Positions 42,721 through 52,180 are shown, numbered from the stretch's first letter. The stretch is 64,000 nt of DNA from Calditerrivibrio nitroreducens DSM 19672 (GCF_000183405.1 NC_014758.1:1901001-1965000), one strand, 5' to 3'. Program-made: numbers and translations. Notes: generated by a model from the sequence alone, not told the origin.

Positions 42721-43515
42721 ATGATAAAAAAATATAGAAAAACTATTCAATTTATTATTTTTGTCGGCATGTTTGTTGTCCCGATATTAAATATATTGGA
42801 GGTTTATTTCATAAAAGGTACATTTTACTCCATAGATATCGGTGATATAGCCATAGCAGATCCACTTGCTATTTTTCAGGCTATAATTTCTTCCAAGCAT
42901 ATCAACACAACTATGATTATTTCTGTAATTCTACCTATCTTACTAATGCTTTTACTAGGAAGGGTCTGGTGTAGCTGGGGCTGCCCTTACTATTTTATAG
43001 CGGAAGGTTTAGATTATGTGAAGAAAAAACTTAAAATGAAGAATAATAAACCATCCTATAATGAACATTTACCTCATAAAACAAATTTCATAAGATATGG
43101 ATTTCTAATCATAGGAGTTTTAGTTATGGGGATATCAGGAATACCCCTTTTAAACCTAATCTCTGCACCAGGTATAATCTCCTCTCAGGCACTTGTGCTG
43201 GTAAAATTCCATTATCTGACTTTTGAAATCTTTTTTATATTGATATTGATCATATTGGAGTTTTTTTATTTTAGATTCTGGTGCAGATACTTCTGTCCCC
43301 AGGGGACTTTTTTATCACTATTCCGATGGAAAAAAGGCTTAAAAGTAGTCAAAGTAAAGGATGATTGTAGTAACTGTCTTAGCTGTATCAGGTCATGTCC
43401 TATGTTGCTCAACCCGATGAAAGAAGCGGATAATAGCTTGTGTCACAACTGCGGCGACTGCATCGATATCTGCCCCGATAATAAAAAAACACCCACACTT
43501 AAATTCAGAATCTGA
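42721..43515 (+). CDS. napH: NapH-type membrane quinol dehydrogenase subunit
   Basis: 264 aa with four clear membrane spans: residues about 10-30, 62-80, 121-150 and 157-176. The two CxxxCP motifs of NapH are present, CSWGCP (about 87) and CRYFCPQG (about 188), followed by two cytoplasmic [4Fe-4S] sets CSNCLSCIRSCP and CHNCGDCIDICP at the C-terminus. It would draw electrons from the quinol pool and, with NapG, feed NapM and NapA. Ends the nap operon; the two-component genes converge on it after 18 bp. Confidence 0.93.
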   Translation: MIKKYRKTIQFIIFVGMFVVPILNILEVYFIKGTFYSIDIGDIAIADPLAIFQAIISSKHINTTMIISVILPILLMLLLGRVWCSWGCPYYFIAEGLDYVKKKLKMKNNKPSYNEHLPHKTNFIRYGFLIIGVLVMGISGIPLLNLISAPGIISSQALVLVKFHYLTFEIFFILILIILEFFYFRFWCRYFCPQGTFLSLFRWKKGLKVVKVKDDCSNCLSCIRSCPMLLNPMKEADNSLCHNCGDCIDICPDNKKTPTLKFRI

Positions 43516-43532
43516 AATAGGATTCTACAAAA

Positions 43533-45197
43533 TTATATCGGTATAGTGATAACGATTTCAGTACCATAATCTGTTATCACCTTTATCTCCCCATTTAAAA
43601 CATAAACCCTCTCTTTGAGCAACTTTAAACCGATGTGCCCTTTTTTGGCATATCCCTCTTCAAAATCAAAACCCATTCCATCATCCTTAACACTTACAAT
43701 CAGGTTATCGTTGTCTTTTTTGATTTTAAGTGAGATATTTTTACCATGAGAGTGAATTGTTGCGTTTAATACAAGTTCTTTTATAATTCTCGAAATCAGT
43801 AAATTTCGTTCTTGATCAAAAGAGATACCAGATAGGTCTATCTCTTTATTGAAATTAATATCTTTAAACTTATCACCCATCTCCTCTAAAAATTCATTTA
43901 TAAAAGCTTCTAAACCAAACTTCTTAAGCTTTAGCATATCACTTTCAATTACGAGACTTCTCAAACTTTTTATATCTTCTTTTAGAATATCCGCAAAACT
44001 TTTCATGTTATTTCTTGTAAGCTCTATAAGGATATAATTCAGATCCTGTAAAACAGTATCGTGTAGATCCCTTGATATCCTCTCCCTTTCTTTTTCCTGA
44101 GCAATTAACACCTCTTTTAGGAGATCTTTCAGCTTTATATTTGCCAGATGATCCAGATAAGAATTCTTTAACAGCTCTATTTCATATATCTCTGATGATT
44201 TATTATGAACGATTGGAGTTGAATTAGCTATTGAATTGGTTATCTCCTCCAGTGGCTTCACAAATCTTTTTTTAATATTCAGGTAATAATATGTATAAAG
44301 AGCTAAATATATTAAACTAAACATCACATTTAAAAATATAATATGCTTTAAAATCCCATACAAATGTGGTTTTACTTCGATAACGTAGAAAATCCCATAT
44401 GGAGATGACCAATCCCGTAATGTTAGCAAATGAGCAATCTTTATTGCTGATAAACTGCTTTCTTCATACTCAAAAACTTTTTTCTTTAATATATTATTCA
44501 GAATTTCAAGATACCCATTCCTATCTCCCCCCAGAAGAGGAGAGTATATATAACCATTATTATCATAAAACCTTACATAGTAAATCGAAATGTTGTAACT
44601 AAAATCCTGAATCTGATTAAAGAGATAGACCCTGCTAAGCAATTCATTTAATATATCTATTTTGTAACCAATTTGTAGATAAGATCTCATCTCTGGGATA
44701 TATTGCAGGATGTATGCAAAAAACGAACCAACCTGATCATTGTATACTGGAAAATCCAGGTATAACCTCTCGGTATCTTTGGCGTCTGACAACTTTTTTT
44801 TCATATCAGGATAAATATTAAGGTCAATATCTTTCATTTTAGCGATATTTGTATCAATAACCCTACCGTTTTCATCGATTAATGTTACCATAAAGTTTTT
44901 TGGGTTTTCCGTGAGACCTATTTTCATCATAATATCATTTATATCGTATTTACGATTTCTTATAATATCCAGTTTAATTTCATTGAATAATCCATTGATC
45001 CTATTCATCTTAAGCATAACCTCTTTTTCATAATCTGATAGAGTCAAAGAGGTGAAAGTTATCATCGTTTTGGTGTTTTTCTCTATCGTGGAATATGAAG
45101 AAATAAACATAAATATCGAGATAATGATCTGTATCAAAATTATCAGTATTATGATAGTGATAAAATATCTCTTGAGTAATTTAAAGATGGAGATCAT
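43533..45197 (-). CDS. Membrane sensor histidine kinase, NarX/HisKA_3 type
   Basis: 554 aa. An N-terminal membrane span (about 10-34), a large extracytoplasmic sensing domain (about 35-275), and a second span (about 283-302) precede a linker and the HisKA_3 domain, with the phospho-acceptor His in ERISRDLHDTVLQDL near residue 375. HATPase_c: ELVLNATIHSHG, VSVKDDGMGFDFEEG and KGHIGLKLLKERV. This is the kinase type that pairs with LuxR-type regulators. It overlaps the response regulator by 4 bp and points towards napH, so nitrate or a redox signal is a likely ligand; a NarX P-box is not obvious. Confidence 0.85.
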   Translation of the reverse strand: MISIFKLLKRYFITIIILIILIQIIISIFMFISSYSTIEKNTKTMITFTSLTLSDYEKEVMLKMNRINGLFNEIKLDIIRNRKYDINDIMMKIGLTENPKNFMVTLIDENGRVIDTNIAKMKDIDLNIYPDMKKKLSDAKDTERLYLDFPVYNDQVGSFFAYILQYIPEMRSYLQIGYKIDILNELLSRVYLFNQIQDFSYNISIYYVRFYDNNGYIYSPLLGGDRNGYLEILNNILKKKVFEYEESSLSAIKIAHLLTLRDWSSPYGIFYVIEVKPHLYGILKHIIFLNVMFSLIYLALYTYYYLNIKKRFVKPLEEITNSIANSTPIVHNKSSEIYEIELLKNSYLDHLANIKLKDLLKEVLIAQEKERERISRDLHDTVLQDLNYILIELTRNNMKSFADILKEDIKSLRSLVIESDMLKLKKFGLEAFINEFLEEMGDKFKDINFNKEIDLSGISFDQERNLLISRIIKELVLNATIHSHGKNISLKIKKDNDNLIVSVKDDGMGFDFEEGYAKKGHIGLKLLKERVYVLNGEIKVITDYGTEIVITIPI

Positions 45198-45823
45198 ATA
45201 TCGATAATATTCAATTTCAATGCTAATTTTATCAACTCAACTTCAGTTTTAAAATTGAGCTTTTTCATTATTGCTCCCCGCTGGTTTTCAACCGTTTTAA
45301 TGCTTTTACCTGTTTCATATGCTATCTCTTTTGGAGTTTTCCCCTCAGCAAGCATTTTAAAAACTATCTTTTCAGCGTTAGTTAAGCCAAAGTATAACTC
45401 CGTATTGTATTTATCATCATTTTCGAAAACATTATCAGTTGCATCCAGATAATTACCACCCAGCAGAATAGTTTTTACAGCATCTATGAGATTATCTGAA
45501 ACGTTCTCTTTGGCTATGTATCCCTTTGCCCCTTTTTTAAAAACATCTCTTGAGATTATGTTGGAATTATATGTGGTAATTACAAGTATCGGTATCCCTT
45601 TACCTTTGGTAATTTTATCAATAATATCAACACCATCTCCATCCGGAAGGTTTAGATCAAGGATTATGAAATCCACCTTCTCTTTTTCTAATATTTCAAA
45701 AGTCTCCTTTATGGTTGAAGACTCGATGATTTTAGAGAATATACCGGAATCTTCGATTACCGAAATTATCCCTTTTCTAAATAATGGATGATCATCAACT
45801 ATTAATATACTGCAATCCTGCAT
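45194..45823 (-). CDS. Response regulator, NarL/FixJ family
   Basis: 209 aa. Receiver domain with the acidic pocket IVDDHP (about 7-12), the phosphorylation Asp in DFIILDLNLPDGDG (about 57) and the Lys region near 107 (YIAKENV); LuxR-type HTH from about 145: LTNAEKIVFKMLAEGKTPKEIAYETGKSIKTVENQRGAIMKKLN. First gene of the pair with the HisKA_3 kinase (4-bp overlap). Placed next to napMADGH, it is the best candidate activator of the nap operon. Confidence 0.9.
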   Translation of the reverse strand: MQDCSILIVDDHPLFRKGIISVIEDSGIFSKIIESSTIKETFEILEKEKVDFIILDLNLPDGDGVDIIDKITKGKGIPILVITTYNSNIISRDVFKKGAKGYIAKENVSDNLIDAVKTILLGGNYLDATDNVFENDDKYNTELYFGLTNAEKIVFKMLAEGKTPKEIAYETGKSIKTVENQRGAIMKKLNFKTEVELIKLALKLNIIDI

Positions 45824-45955
45824 AAGTTAAAGATATATTAAATATTTAAAGATGTAAATAGAGAAATAAGAAAAATAAATTCTGATAATACATCTTACCT
45901 CACTAAAACAACATAAAACCCTCAGGGTCTCCCCCTACCTTAAAATATACTGCAA

Positions 45956-46501
45956 TCAGGATAAAAGTATATTTGTGTGTTTTATTTCATATAACTCAAT
46001 TCTAAAAGTATTTGTAATATCTATTATAGCAGAAACCTTCAAACAATCATTGGATATATAAGAGCAAAACTTATCAAAACCTTCATCCATATCATTGGTA
46101 GATCTATCTTTAAGTAATAGAAGATAGAACTTTGTATCTTTTTGCTTCTTCAGAAGATCCCTGATACCATCGATATAATTTACCACATCCCCATACATAT
46201 ACCCTTTTATAGCTTTGACAAAAGAGATCTCCACCACTTTATTAGAATTAATAGTAATATAGCAGCAGGAAGGAAGATTATTAATTTCTAAATCTATAAC
46301 TCTAGGAGCATCAGCTTTATATTGTAAGTCATAGATCTTTTTTTGATCGGATAGCGATGAATAGTACTTTAATATCAGTGATTTCGCTATATTTTCAGCC
46401 TCTTCAGTAAAATTTTTACAAAGATATTTATCTATTCTGTATAACACTTTCTTATCATCAATAGATTTACCCAGATATAACAACAAAATCTCTTCCAACA
46501 T
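45956..46501 (-). CDS. Hypothetical protein divergent from the cobalamin operon
   Basis: 181 aa, no recognised family. An N-terminal helical half (EEILLLYLGKSIDDKKVLYRIDKYLC, TEEAENIAKSLILKYYSSL) is followed by an alpha/beta half (CYITINSNKVVEISFVKAIKGYMYGDVVNYIDGIRDLL, KFYLLLLKDRS). No signal peptide or membrane span. Its C-terminus has four Cys overall (C29, CC near 79, C147, C155), too scattered to call a metal site. The ATG is preceded by an AT-rich gap shared with the btu promoter; expression might be divergent. Confidence 0.6.
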   Translation of the reverse strand: MLEEILLLYLGKSIDDKKVLYRIDKYLCKNFTEEAENIAKSLILKYYSSLSDQKKIYDLQYKADAPRVIDLEINNLPSCCYITINSNKVVEISFVKAIKGYMYGDVVNYIDGIRDLLKKQKDTKFYLLLLKDRSTNDMDEGFDKFCSYISNDCLKVSAIIDITNTFRIELYEIKHTNILLS

Positions 46502-46619
46502 GATGTTTGATACAATTTTATTTATAAAAATTCCATAGTACTTTTTCCTAAGAAAAATTTTGATGATATCAATAGAAAAAATATATCATTAAAGGATTAT
46601 GAGAAAATAATTTTATCCC

Positions 46620-46647
46620 TTGACACTTTTCAATAAAAAAATATAGA
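46620..46647 (+). promoter_or_regulatory. Promoter of the cobamide operon
   Basis: TTGACA (46620-46625), 16-bp AT-rich spacer and TATAGA (46642-46647) lie directly before the cobalamin riboswitch aptamer, at the spacing expected for a transcript starting with the aptamer. Confidence 0.7.
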
Positions 46648-46651
46648 ATTG

Positions 46652-46822
46652 GTCATCGCAAGTAGGGGAAGATCGGTGGAAATCCGACGCTGTCCCGCAA
46701 CTGTGAACCGGACGAAAGCCATCAATGGCCACTTCCTTTAAAAAGGTGGGAAGGCCGGCGAGTAGGTTGAAGGTGAGCCAGGATACCCTTTGCGAAATAC
46801 CTTACGAGGATAAGGAGGCATA
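46652..46822 (+). ncRNA. Cobalamin (AdoCbl) riboswitch
   Basis: The B12-box region and core are unmistakable: AGGGGAAG, GGTGGAAATCCGACG, CTGTCCCGCAACTGTGA and, 3' of the variable arm, GTGAGCCAGGATACC (about 46773-46788). A short hairpin CCTTA-CGAGGA-TAAGG (46800-46815) follows and covers part of an AAGGAGG ribosome site at 46812-46818. No rho-independent terminator is apparent, so translational control of the downstream leader and btuB is likely when B12 is abundant. Confidence 0.95.
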
Positions 46823-46823
46823 T

Positions 46824-46844
46824 ATGTTAGTCCTGTATGAATAG
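46824..46844 (+). CDS. Possible six-codon leader peptide between riboswitch and btuB
   Basis: ATG-TTA-GTC-CTG-TAT-GAA-TAG encodes MLVLYE. It has a perfect AAGGAGG ribosome site at 46812-46818, five bases before the ATG, better than that of many genes here, and this site lies in the switchable hairpin after the aptamer. It ends 59 bp before btuB. Could be a regulatory leader ORF or a chance pairing of SD and ATG. Confidence 0.35.
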   Translation: MLVLYE

Positions 46845-46903
46845 TTCTTCCATGCTCAGTAATACCATCTTACATAGAAAATCAAAATTAATATGGAGGA
46901 AAT

Positions 46904-48805
46904 ATGAAAAAATTCTCTTTTCTTGCAGTTATAATTTTAATATTGCCAATTTATATTTTTGCAAATGAGATAAAATCTATTACAGTTTTTGGTGACAAAA
47001 TCACAGAAAAAGATGCACAAAATCAAGCTAACATAATTATTTTAACCTATGAAGATATTCAGAAATTAAACCCAGCAGACACATACGATCTATTGGAAAA
47101 GATTAGTGGTATTAATATAAAATCGTATGATAAAAAAAATGTCACCGTTAATATCGGTGGTTTTGTGGGGGATAAGGCAGGATTAAACAACGTGATTATG
47201 GTAAATGGCAGAAAAATAACAAATCCGGATATGAGCAATCCCGATCTTACTCTTATCCCTGTAGATACAATAGATAGGGTTGAGGTGTATTTAGGTGGTA
47301 ACAGCGTATTGTTTGGGGATAGAGCAACCGGTGGTGCCATAAATATCATCACAAAAAAACCTGTTAAAAACTCATTTAAAGCTAAAGTTTCCGGTGGTTC
47401 CTACGGTTTATATGATGCTTATGCCGAAGGTGTAATGGCAAAAGAAAACTATTCATTTTTACTAAGCGGCAATAAATTTGGGACTCAGGGTTACAGGGAC
47501 AATTCTGAACTATACTCGGGAACGATCAACACAGAATTTTCCTACTTCACCGATAAATTTGAGATAACTTTAAATGGGATATATACAGATTCAAAATATG
47601 GATTTCCAGGGTCTTTAACCCCCGATAACATCTCTCAATACGGCAGAAAGCATACAAACACTCCAAAAGATGGGGGACATGATTACGAAAGCTTAATTGG
47701 GCTTAAGATATCCTACGATACCGGCAGCTTCGGAAAATTCTTTTTTGATACTTCCTATAAAGATAGAAATAGAGATTATGATCTATGGGGAAAAACTGAA
47801 GACGAACTGGAAACATACGCCACAAGTATTAAATATGAACATATTTTTGAGAAAAAACATTATAAAAACAGATTAATAACAGGTATAGATTTTGAAGAAT
47901 ACGACTTATCAAAAGTATCTTCTTATCCTAATAATGCTTTAAAAAGGTCAGTCTATTCATTATACCTTTTTGATCAGATAGATATATACAAGCTATATAT
48001 CAATGCCGGAGTGAGGTATTCGAAGCTAAACGATGATTATACATCACAGAAACTATCAAAAGATATGAGTGCAACTGCTTATACCACAACATTGGGTTTT
48101 AACATAGATAAAAATCAAACCATTTATTTAAAGTATGATAAGAGCTACAGATTTCCCACCACAGATGAAATAAAAGAAGAATTTTCAGGTTTATTAAACA
48201 CTCAAATCACCAAACAGGAGTCAACAAGCTATGAAATAGGATACAGGTGGAATAAAGAGAGTTACTACCTATCCACATCCGCCTACAAACAGACCTCTGA
48301 CAATGAGATATTCAGTAATCCCGATTGGAATTGGTGGTCAACCGATCCCGCCAATATCAACCTGAACACAAGAAAATATGTCTTTAACCTCAATGGTGGT
48401 TACAGTGACAAAAAGTTCATGTTAAATGGAAGTTATAACTATATAGATTCTAAAATTACAGAAAAAGAATATTATGGTAAAATTGCACCCCTTGTTTCAA
48501 CACACAACATCAAAGGATCCGTGGGGTATAGATTCAACAATGGGATAGGGTTATTTTACGACATAAGATACTACAGCTCCTACTATAAAGGGAATGATTA
48601 TAAAAACATAGATGGCAAAATGGGGGGCTATGCTGTGAGTGATGTTAAGATAGACTTCGTCAGGAAGAATTATGAATTATTTCTAAAGATAAATAACATA
48701 TTTGATAAAGAATACTATGACTATGTGTACTATAGCTCTTCTGGAAATAGGTATTATCCATCACCAACGAGAAACATTTTAGCAGGCGGATCCATCAAGT
48801 TTTAA
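46904..48805 (+). CDS. btuB: BtuB-type TonB-dependent corrinoid receptor
   Basis: 633 aa outer-membrane receptor. Signal peptide MKKFSFLAVIILILPIYIFA, a TonB-box-like segment (KSITVFGDK, about 23-32), plug domain (about 45-150: DLLEKISGINIKS, NNVIMVNGRKI, NSVLFGDRATGGAINIITKK) and a 22-strand barrel ending in the terminal Phe of GGSIKF. Substrate inferred from the cobalamin riboswitch and the cob genes downstream. GGAGG lies 4 bp before the ATG. First large gene of the operon. Confidence 0.93.
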   Translation: MKKFSFLAVIILILPIYIFANEIKSITVFGDKITEKDAQNQANIIILTYEDIQKLNPADTYDLLEKISGINIKSYDKKNVTVNIGGFVGDKAGLNNVIMVNGRKITNPDMSNPDLTLIPVDTIDRVEVYLGGNSVLFGDRATGGAINIITKKPVKNSFKAKVSGGSYGLYDAYAEGVMAKENYSFLLSGNKFGTQGYRDNSELYSGTINTEFSYFTDKFEITLNGIYTDSKYGFPGSLTPDNISQYGRKHTNTPKDGGHDYESLIGLKISYDTGSFGKFFFDTSYKDRNRDYDLWGKTEDELETYATSIKYEHIFEKKHYKNRLITGIDFEEYDLSKVSSYPNNALKRSVYSLYLFDQIDIYKLYINAGVRYSKLNDDYTSQKLSKDMSATAYTTTLGFNIDKNQTIYLKYDKSYRFPTTDEIKEEFSGLLNTQITKQESTSYEIGYRWNKESYYLSTSAYKQTSDNEIFSNPDWNWWSTDPANINLNTRKYVFNLNGGYSDKKFMLNGSYNYIDSKITEKEYYGKIAPLVSTHNIKGSVGYRFNNGIGLFYDIRYYSSYYKGNDYKNIDGKMGGYAVSDVKIDFVRKNYELFLKINNIFDKEYYDYVYYSSSGNRYYPSPTRNILAGGSIKF

Positions 48806-48809
48806 CGAT

Positions 48810-49658
48810 ATGAAAAAGATGAACTTTAAGCGGGGGTGGATCACCCCCTATAAAATAATTTTAGTAGTATTACTTGTAATATTTTACAGCAAAAGTTCGT
48901 ATGCATTAAGAATAGTATCCCTAACCCCCTCAATTACAAAACAGCTCATCAATTTGGAATTAAAGGATTATATCGTGGGGTGTACATCCTACTGCCCCCT
49001 TGCCAGAGACAAAAACTCCAGAGCACAGGTTGTTGGTTCCGTAATGGATATAAATGTAGAAGCAATTGTAAGATTGAAACCAGACGTCATATATGCCAAC
49101 CCTTTAACAAATATCAAAACCCTGAATAAACTCAAAAATCTTAATTTAAAAATTGAAATAATTGATTACCCCAAAAGCATAGATGATATTCAAAATTCTT
49201 TCCTAAAAATTGGTAAACTCACCGGAAGATTTGAAGAGGCAGTTAAAATTGTAGATATTTCTAAAAATAAACTGGAAAAAATCAAAAATAAATATAAAAA
49301 ATACCAAAAAACAAAAGTATTCTTTGTCATAGGTGTAAATCCACTCTTTACAGCATCAGGTGGGACTTACATCGATGATATTATAACAACAGTAAACGGA
49401 ATTAATATCGCAAAACAGCTGAATTTTGGAATGGTATCGAAAGAGTTTGTTTTGAAAAATGACCCTGAGGTAATCCTGATAATGGATATGGGGGTAGTTT
49501 CACAGGAAGTTATAAAGGAATTCAAACGACACCCATCCCTAACTGCAGTGAAAAATAATCGATTTTATACAGTCAATGCGGATAGACTCGGTAGCCCCAC
49601 TTTACCAGACTTAATTGATCTAATCGATGAGATAGGTATGATGGTTCATAAAAGATGA
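48810..49658 (+). CDS. btuF: Corrinoid ABC transporter substrate-binding protein
   Basis: 282 aa class III solute-binding protein. An N-terminal signal or anchor (KIILVVLLVIFYSKSSYA, about 15-32) is followed by the BtuF-like fold: LRIVSLTPSITKQL, VGCTSYCP, VVGSVMDINVEAIVRLKPDVIYA, a long linking helix (about 145-170) and KNNRFYTVNAD. Begins 5 bp after btuB without its own good ribosome site, so is probably coupled; overlaps btuC by 4 bp. Role in delivering corrinoid to BtuCD is inferred from context. Confidence 0.9.
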   Translation: MKKMNFKRGWITPYKIILVVLLVIFYSKSSYALRIVSLTPSITKQLINLELKDYIVGCTSYCPLARDKNSRAQVVGSVMDINVEAIVRLKPDVIYANPLTNIKTLNKLKNLNLKIEIIDYPKSIDDIQNSFLKIGKLTGRFEEAVKIVDISKNKLEKIKNKYKKYQKTKVFFVIGVNPLFTASGGTYIDDIITTVNGINIAKQLNFGMVSKEFVLKNDPEVILIMDMGVVSQEVIKEFKRHPSLTAVKNNRFYTVNADRLGSPTLPDLIDLIDEIGMMVHKR

Positions 49659-50620
49659 TGAATAAGCATAACTTTTTGGCAAAATTTTTCATCATGTTTT
49701 TTTTGACTTTATCTGTAGTGACAGTGCAACTTTTTTATGACACATACTCTTTCATTAATGATATCGATACAACCATTATAACGCAAATACGGCTCCCCAG
49801 GGCTATCCTTGGTTTATTGGCAGGTGGAGGACTTGCCCTGTGCGGTACTGCTTTGCAGGGTGTTTTCAGAAATAATCTCGTGGAGCCTTATACACTGGGG
49901 ATTTCAGGAGGTTCAGCGGTGGGCGTTGCCTTAGGTTTAATGGTAAACTTTCATTCGTTTTTTGGATTCGCCTCTTTGATGGTGACAGGATTTTTAGGTT
50001 CAATACTCTCACTGTTTATACTATATATAGTTGCCATAAGAGATTATAAGATAGAAACCAAAAATCTTTTACTAATTGGTGTCATGATAAGCTTTATCTC
50101 CTCTTCACTGCTTATGCTTATCTTATCGATATCGGAAGTTGAGAATCTACACGGTATCGTATTCTGGATGATGGGATCCCTTGGAAATGCAGAAAACAGC
50201 ATAAACTTCATCCTTTTTTTTATAATCTTGTCGGGATTTGTTATATTTTATCTTCTATCAAATGACTTAAATGCAATGCAATTTGGATATGAAAAAAGTT
50301 TTACTCTGGGTGTCAACATCGATGGGGTTATCAAAATCACTGTCATCACGGCTTCCTTGATTACTGCATCGATAGTTTCGGTGACCGGAATGATAGGTTT
50401 CATCGGACTCGTGGTGCCTCATTTGATGCGAAAGCTATTCTATAAAGATTTTAGAATCCTTTTCCCCACATCATTTTTAGGCGGTGGTCTTTTTCTAACT
50501 GCATCAGATTTTTTAGCATCAAAAATAATCTACCCAAACGAACTGCCTGTGGGGGTTATAACTGGCATAGTTGGTGGAATATTCTTCATATACATATTTA
50601 AAAAAGAGAGAATAAGATAA
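49655..50620 (+). CDS. btuC: Corrinoid ABC transporter permease
   Basis: 321 aa FecCD-family permease with about nine to ten membrane spans. Diagnostic stretches: IRLPRAILGLLAGGGLALCGTALQG (about 44-68, split at the G-rich turn), NNLVEPYTLGISGGSAVG, and SVTGMIGFIGLVVPHLMRKL (about 245-264), the cytoplasmic loop that docks onto BtuD. Length matches BtuC. Overlaps btuF by 4 bp and btuD by one base. Confidence 0.92.
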   Translation: MMNKHNFLAKFFIMFFLTLSVVTVQLFYDTYSFINDIDTTIITQIRLPRAILGLLAGGGLALCGTALQGVFRNNLVEPYTLGISGGSAVGVALGLMVNFHSFFGFASLMVTGFLGSILSLFILYIVAIRDYKIETKNLLLIGVMISFISSSLLMLILSISEVENLHGIVFWMMGSLGNAENSINFILFFIILSGFVIFYLLSNDLNAMQFGYEKSFTLGVNIDGVIKITVITASLITASIVSVTGMIGFIGLVVPHLMRKLFYKDFRILFPTSFLGGGLFLTASDFLASKIIYPNELPVGVITGIVGGIFFIYIFKKERIR

Positions 50621-51441
50621 TGGAATTTATCACCATAGAAAATCTTATCTCCGGATACAGAGAACAATTTTTACTAAAAAATATAACACTCAGACTACCA
50701 AAATCATCCTTTCTTGGCATAATAGGCCCAAATGGATCCGGTAAAACCACCCTTTTGAAAACCATAGCGGGGATATTAAGACCTTTTAGCGGTACTATCT
50801 ATATAAACCAAAGAGACCTTTTTTCATTGAATAACAAAGAAAGAACCAGGAAAATAGCTTACGTAAGCCAGTTTGTGGAAAACAAAGATATAAAAGTGAT
50901 TGACTACGTTCTGGCGGGTAGATTACCGCATTTTAAAAAATTTCAGATCTTCGAAACACAAAAAGATATTGAGTTAAGCCACAAATTTATGAATTTTTTT
51001 GGAATAGAAAGGTTTAAGGATAGATTTATGTATGAATTAAGCGGTGGTCAGCAGCAGGTGGTGGCAATCTGTTCTGCTTTGGTACAGGAGCCTGAACTAC
51101 TTCTACTTGATGAACCCACAGCCCATCTTGATCTGAATTATCAGATAAAGATATTAGACCTTCTGCAGGAACTAAATACACAGATGAATCTCAGTATAAT
51201 CAGCATTTTTCATGATCTCAATCTTGCATCAGAGTATTGCAACTATCTGGCACTTCTAAGGGATGGGGAGCTATTTAAATTTGGTACCCCAGGAGAGGTT
51301 TTAAGATACGATATACTGGAAGAGATATACAAAACGGTAATTGTCACAGATATAAACCCGGTATCCGGAAACCCCATTGTTTTGCCAGCCTCAAAGATGT
51401 CACTTAAAAGCAGTTTAAAAGATGATTATAATGAAAGGTAA
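50620..51441 (+). CDS. btuD: Corrinoid ABC transporter ATP-binding protein
   Basis: 273 aa ATPase. Walker A GPNGSGKTT (36-44), Q loop VSQFVE, signature LSGGQQQ (about 142-148), Walker B LLLLDEPTAHLD and switch His in IFHDLNLASEY. It carries an additional C-terminal tail (about 250-273) beyond the usual FecE-type domain. Forms BtuC2D2 with the adjacent permease. Its last 20 bp overlap the tonB ORF. Confidence 0.93.
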   Translation: MEFITIENLISGYREQFLLKNITLRLPKSSFLGIIGPNGSGKTTLLKTIAGILRPFSGTIYINQRDLFSLNNKERTRKIAYVSQFVENKDIKVIDYVLAGRLPHFKKFQIFETQKDIELSHKFMNFFGIERFKDRFMYELSGGQQQVVAICSALVQEPELLLLDEPTAHLDLNYQIKILDLLQELNTQMNLSIISIFHDLNLASEYCNYLALLRDGELFKFGTPGEVLRYDILEEIYKTVIVTDINPVSGNPIVLPASKMSLKSSLKDDYNER

Positions 51442-52180
51442 TAGATTACCAGCTTTTATTATATTTTCCACAATTTTTCATATATTTATAATCGCATACT
51501 TAAAAATCTCTTTACCTGAAGCCGATGATGTAAAAACAAATAGGACCATTTTTGTAACATTGGTAAACAAAGAAAACTCTCCACCTGATTTCAGAGAGGG
51601 TATCAAAAAGAAAATAGATTCAACAAAGAATAAAGAAATCTTAAAAGATATGCCTCCTATTTATGCAAAAAATGAAAGATACCCAGCAAACCAGGATACT
51701 CTGATCAATGCTAACAAAAATGAACCGGTACAATTGGATAAAACCGATCAGGAAAAAAAAGAGATTCCAACGGCTCATGAGGAACCAAAAAAGATTGAAA
51801 ATAATGAAGTAGAAACTAATTCAACTCACCAAAAATCTATGAATATTATGACCTCTAAAAAAGAACATATTGAAACCTATACAGAAAATAAACCTAAATC
51901 CTTCAATATCGAAGAGTATGAAAAATATATTTTACAAAAGATAAAAGATATGATTGAATACCCACTTCTTGCAAGAAAAAGAGGGATAGAAGGGGATATG
52001 CTGGTCAACGTCACAATAAATACATCAGGGGAATTAAAAAAAGTAAACATAGTAAAATCTTCCGGATATTCGATTTTGGATGACTATACAATAAGTTTAG
52101 CTGGAAAAATTAAATTTGATGTTTCACCGCCACATACTATAGAATTACCATTAAAAATAAGTTATAGGTTGAATCGATGA
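51422..52180 (+). CDS. tonB: TonB-family energy transducer
   Basis: 252 aa (249 if the second ATG at 51431 is used). Short cytoplasmic N-terminus, one membrane span (LPAFIIFSTIFHIFIIAYL, about 8-26), a long Lys/Glu/Asn-rich periplasmic linker without the usual Pro repeats (about 60-165), and a C-terminal TonB domain: YPLLARKRGIEGDMLVNVTINTSGELKKVNIVKSSGY (about 180-215) to SYRLNR. It would energise BtuB. No exbB/exbD in the window. Overlaps btuD and cbiR. Confidence 0.87.
   Translation: MIIMKGNRLPAFIIFSTIFHIFIIAYLKISLPEADDVKTNRTIFVTLVNKENSPPDFREGIKKKIDSTKNKEILKDMPPIYAKNERYPANQDTLINANKNEPVQLDKTDQEKKEIPTAHEEPKKIENNEVETNSTHQKSMNIMTSKKEHIETYTENKPKSFNIEEYEKYILQKIKDMIEYPLLARKRGIEGDMLVNVTINTSGELKKVNIVKSSGYSILDDYTISLAGKIKFDVSPPHTIELPLKISYRLNR

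Noticed and set aside
43506-43526. AGAATC/GGATTCT hairpin between napH and the kinase gene
   Set aside because: Short arms, no U-tract on either strand; not called a terminator.
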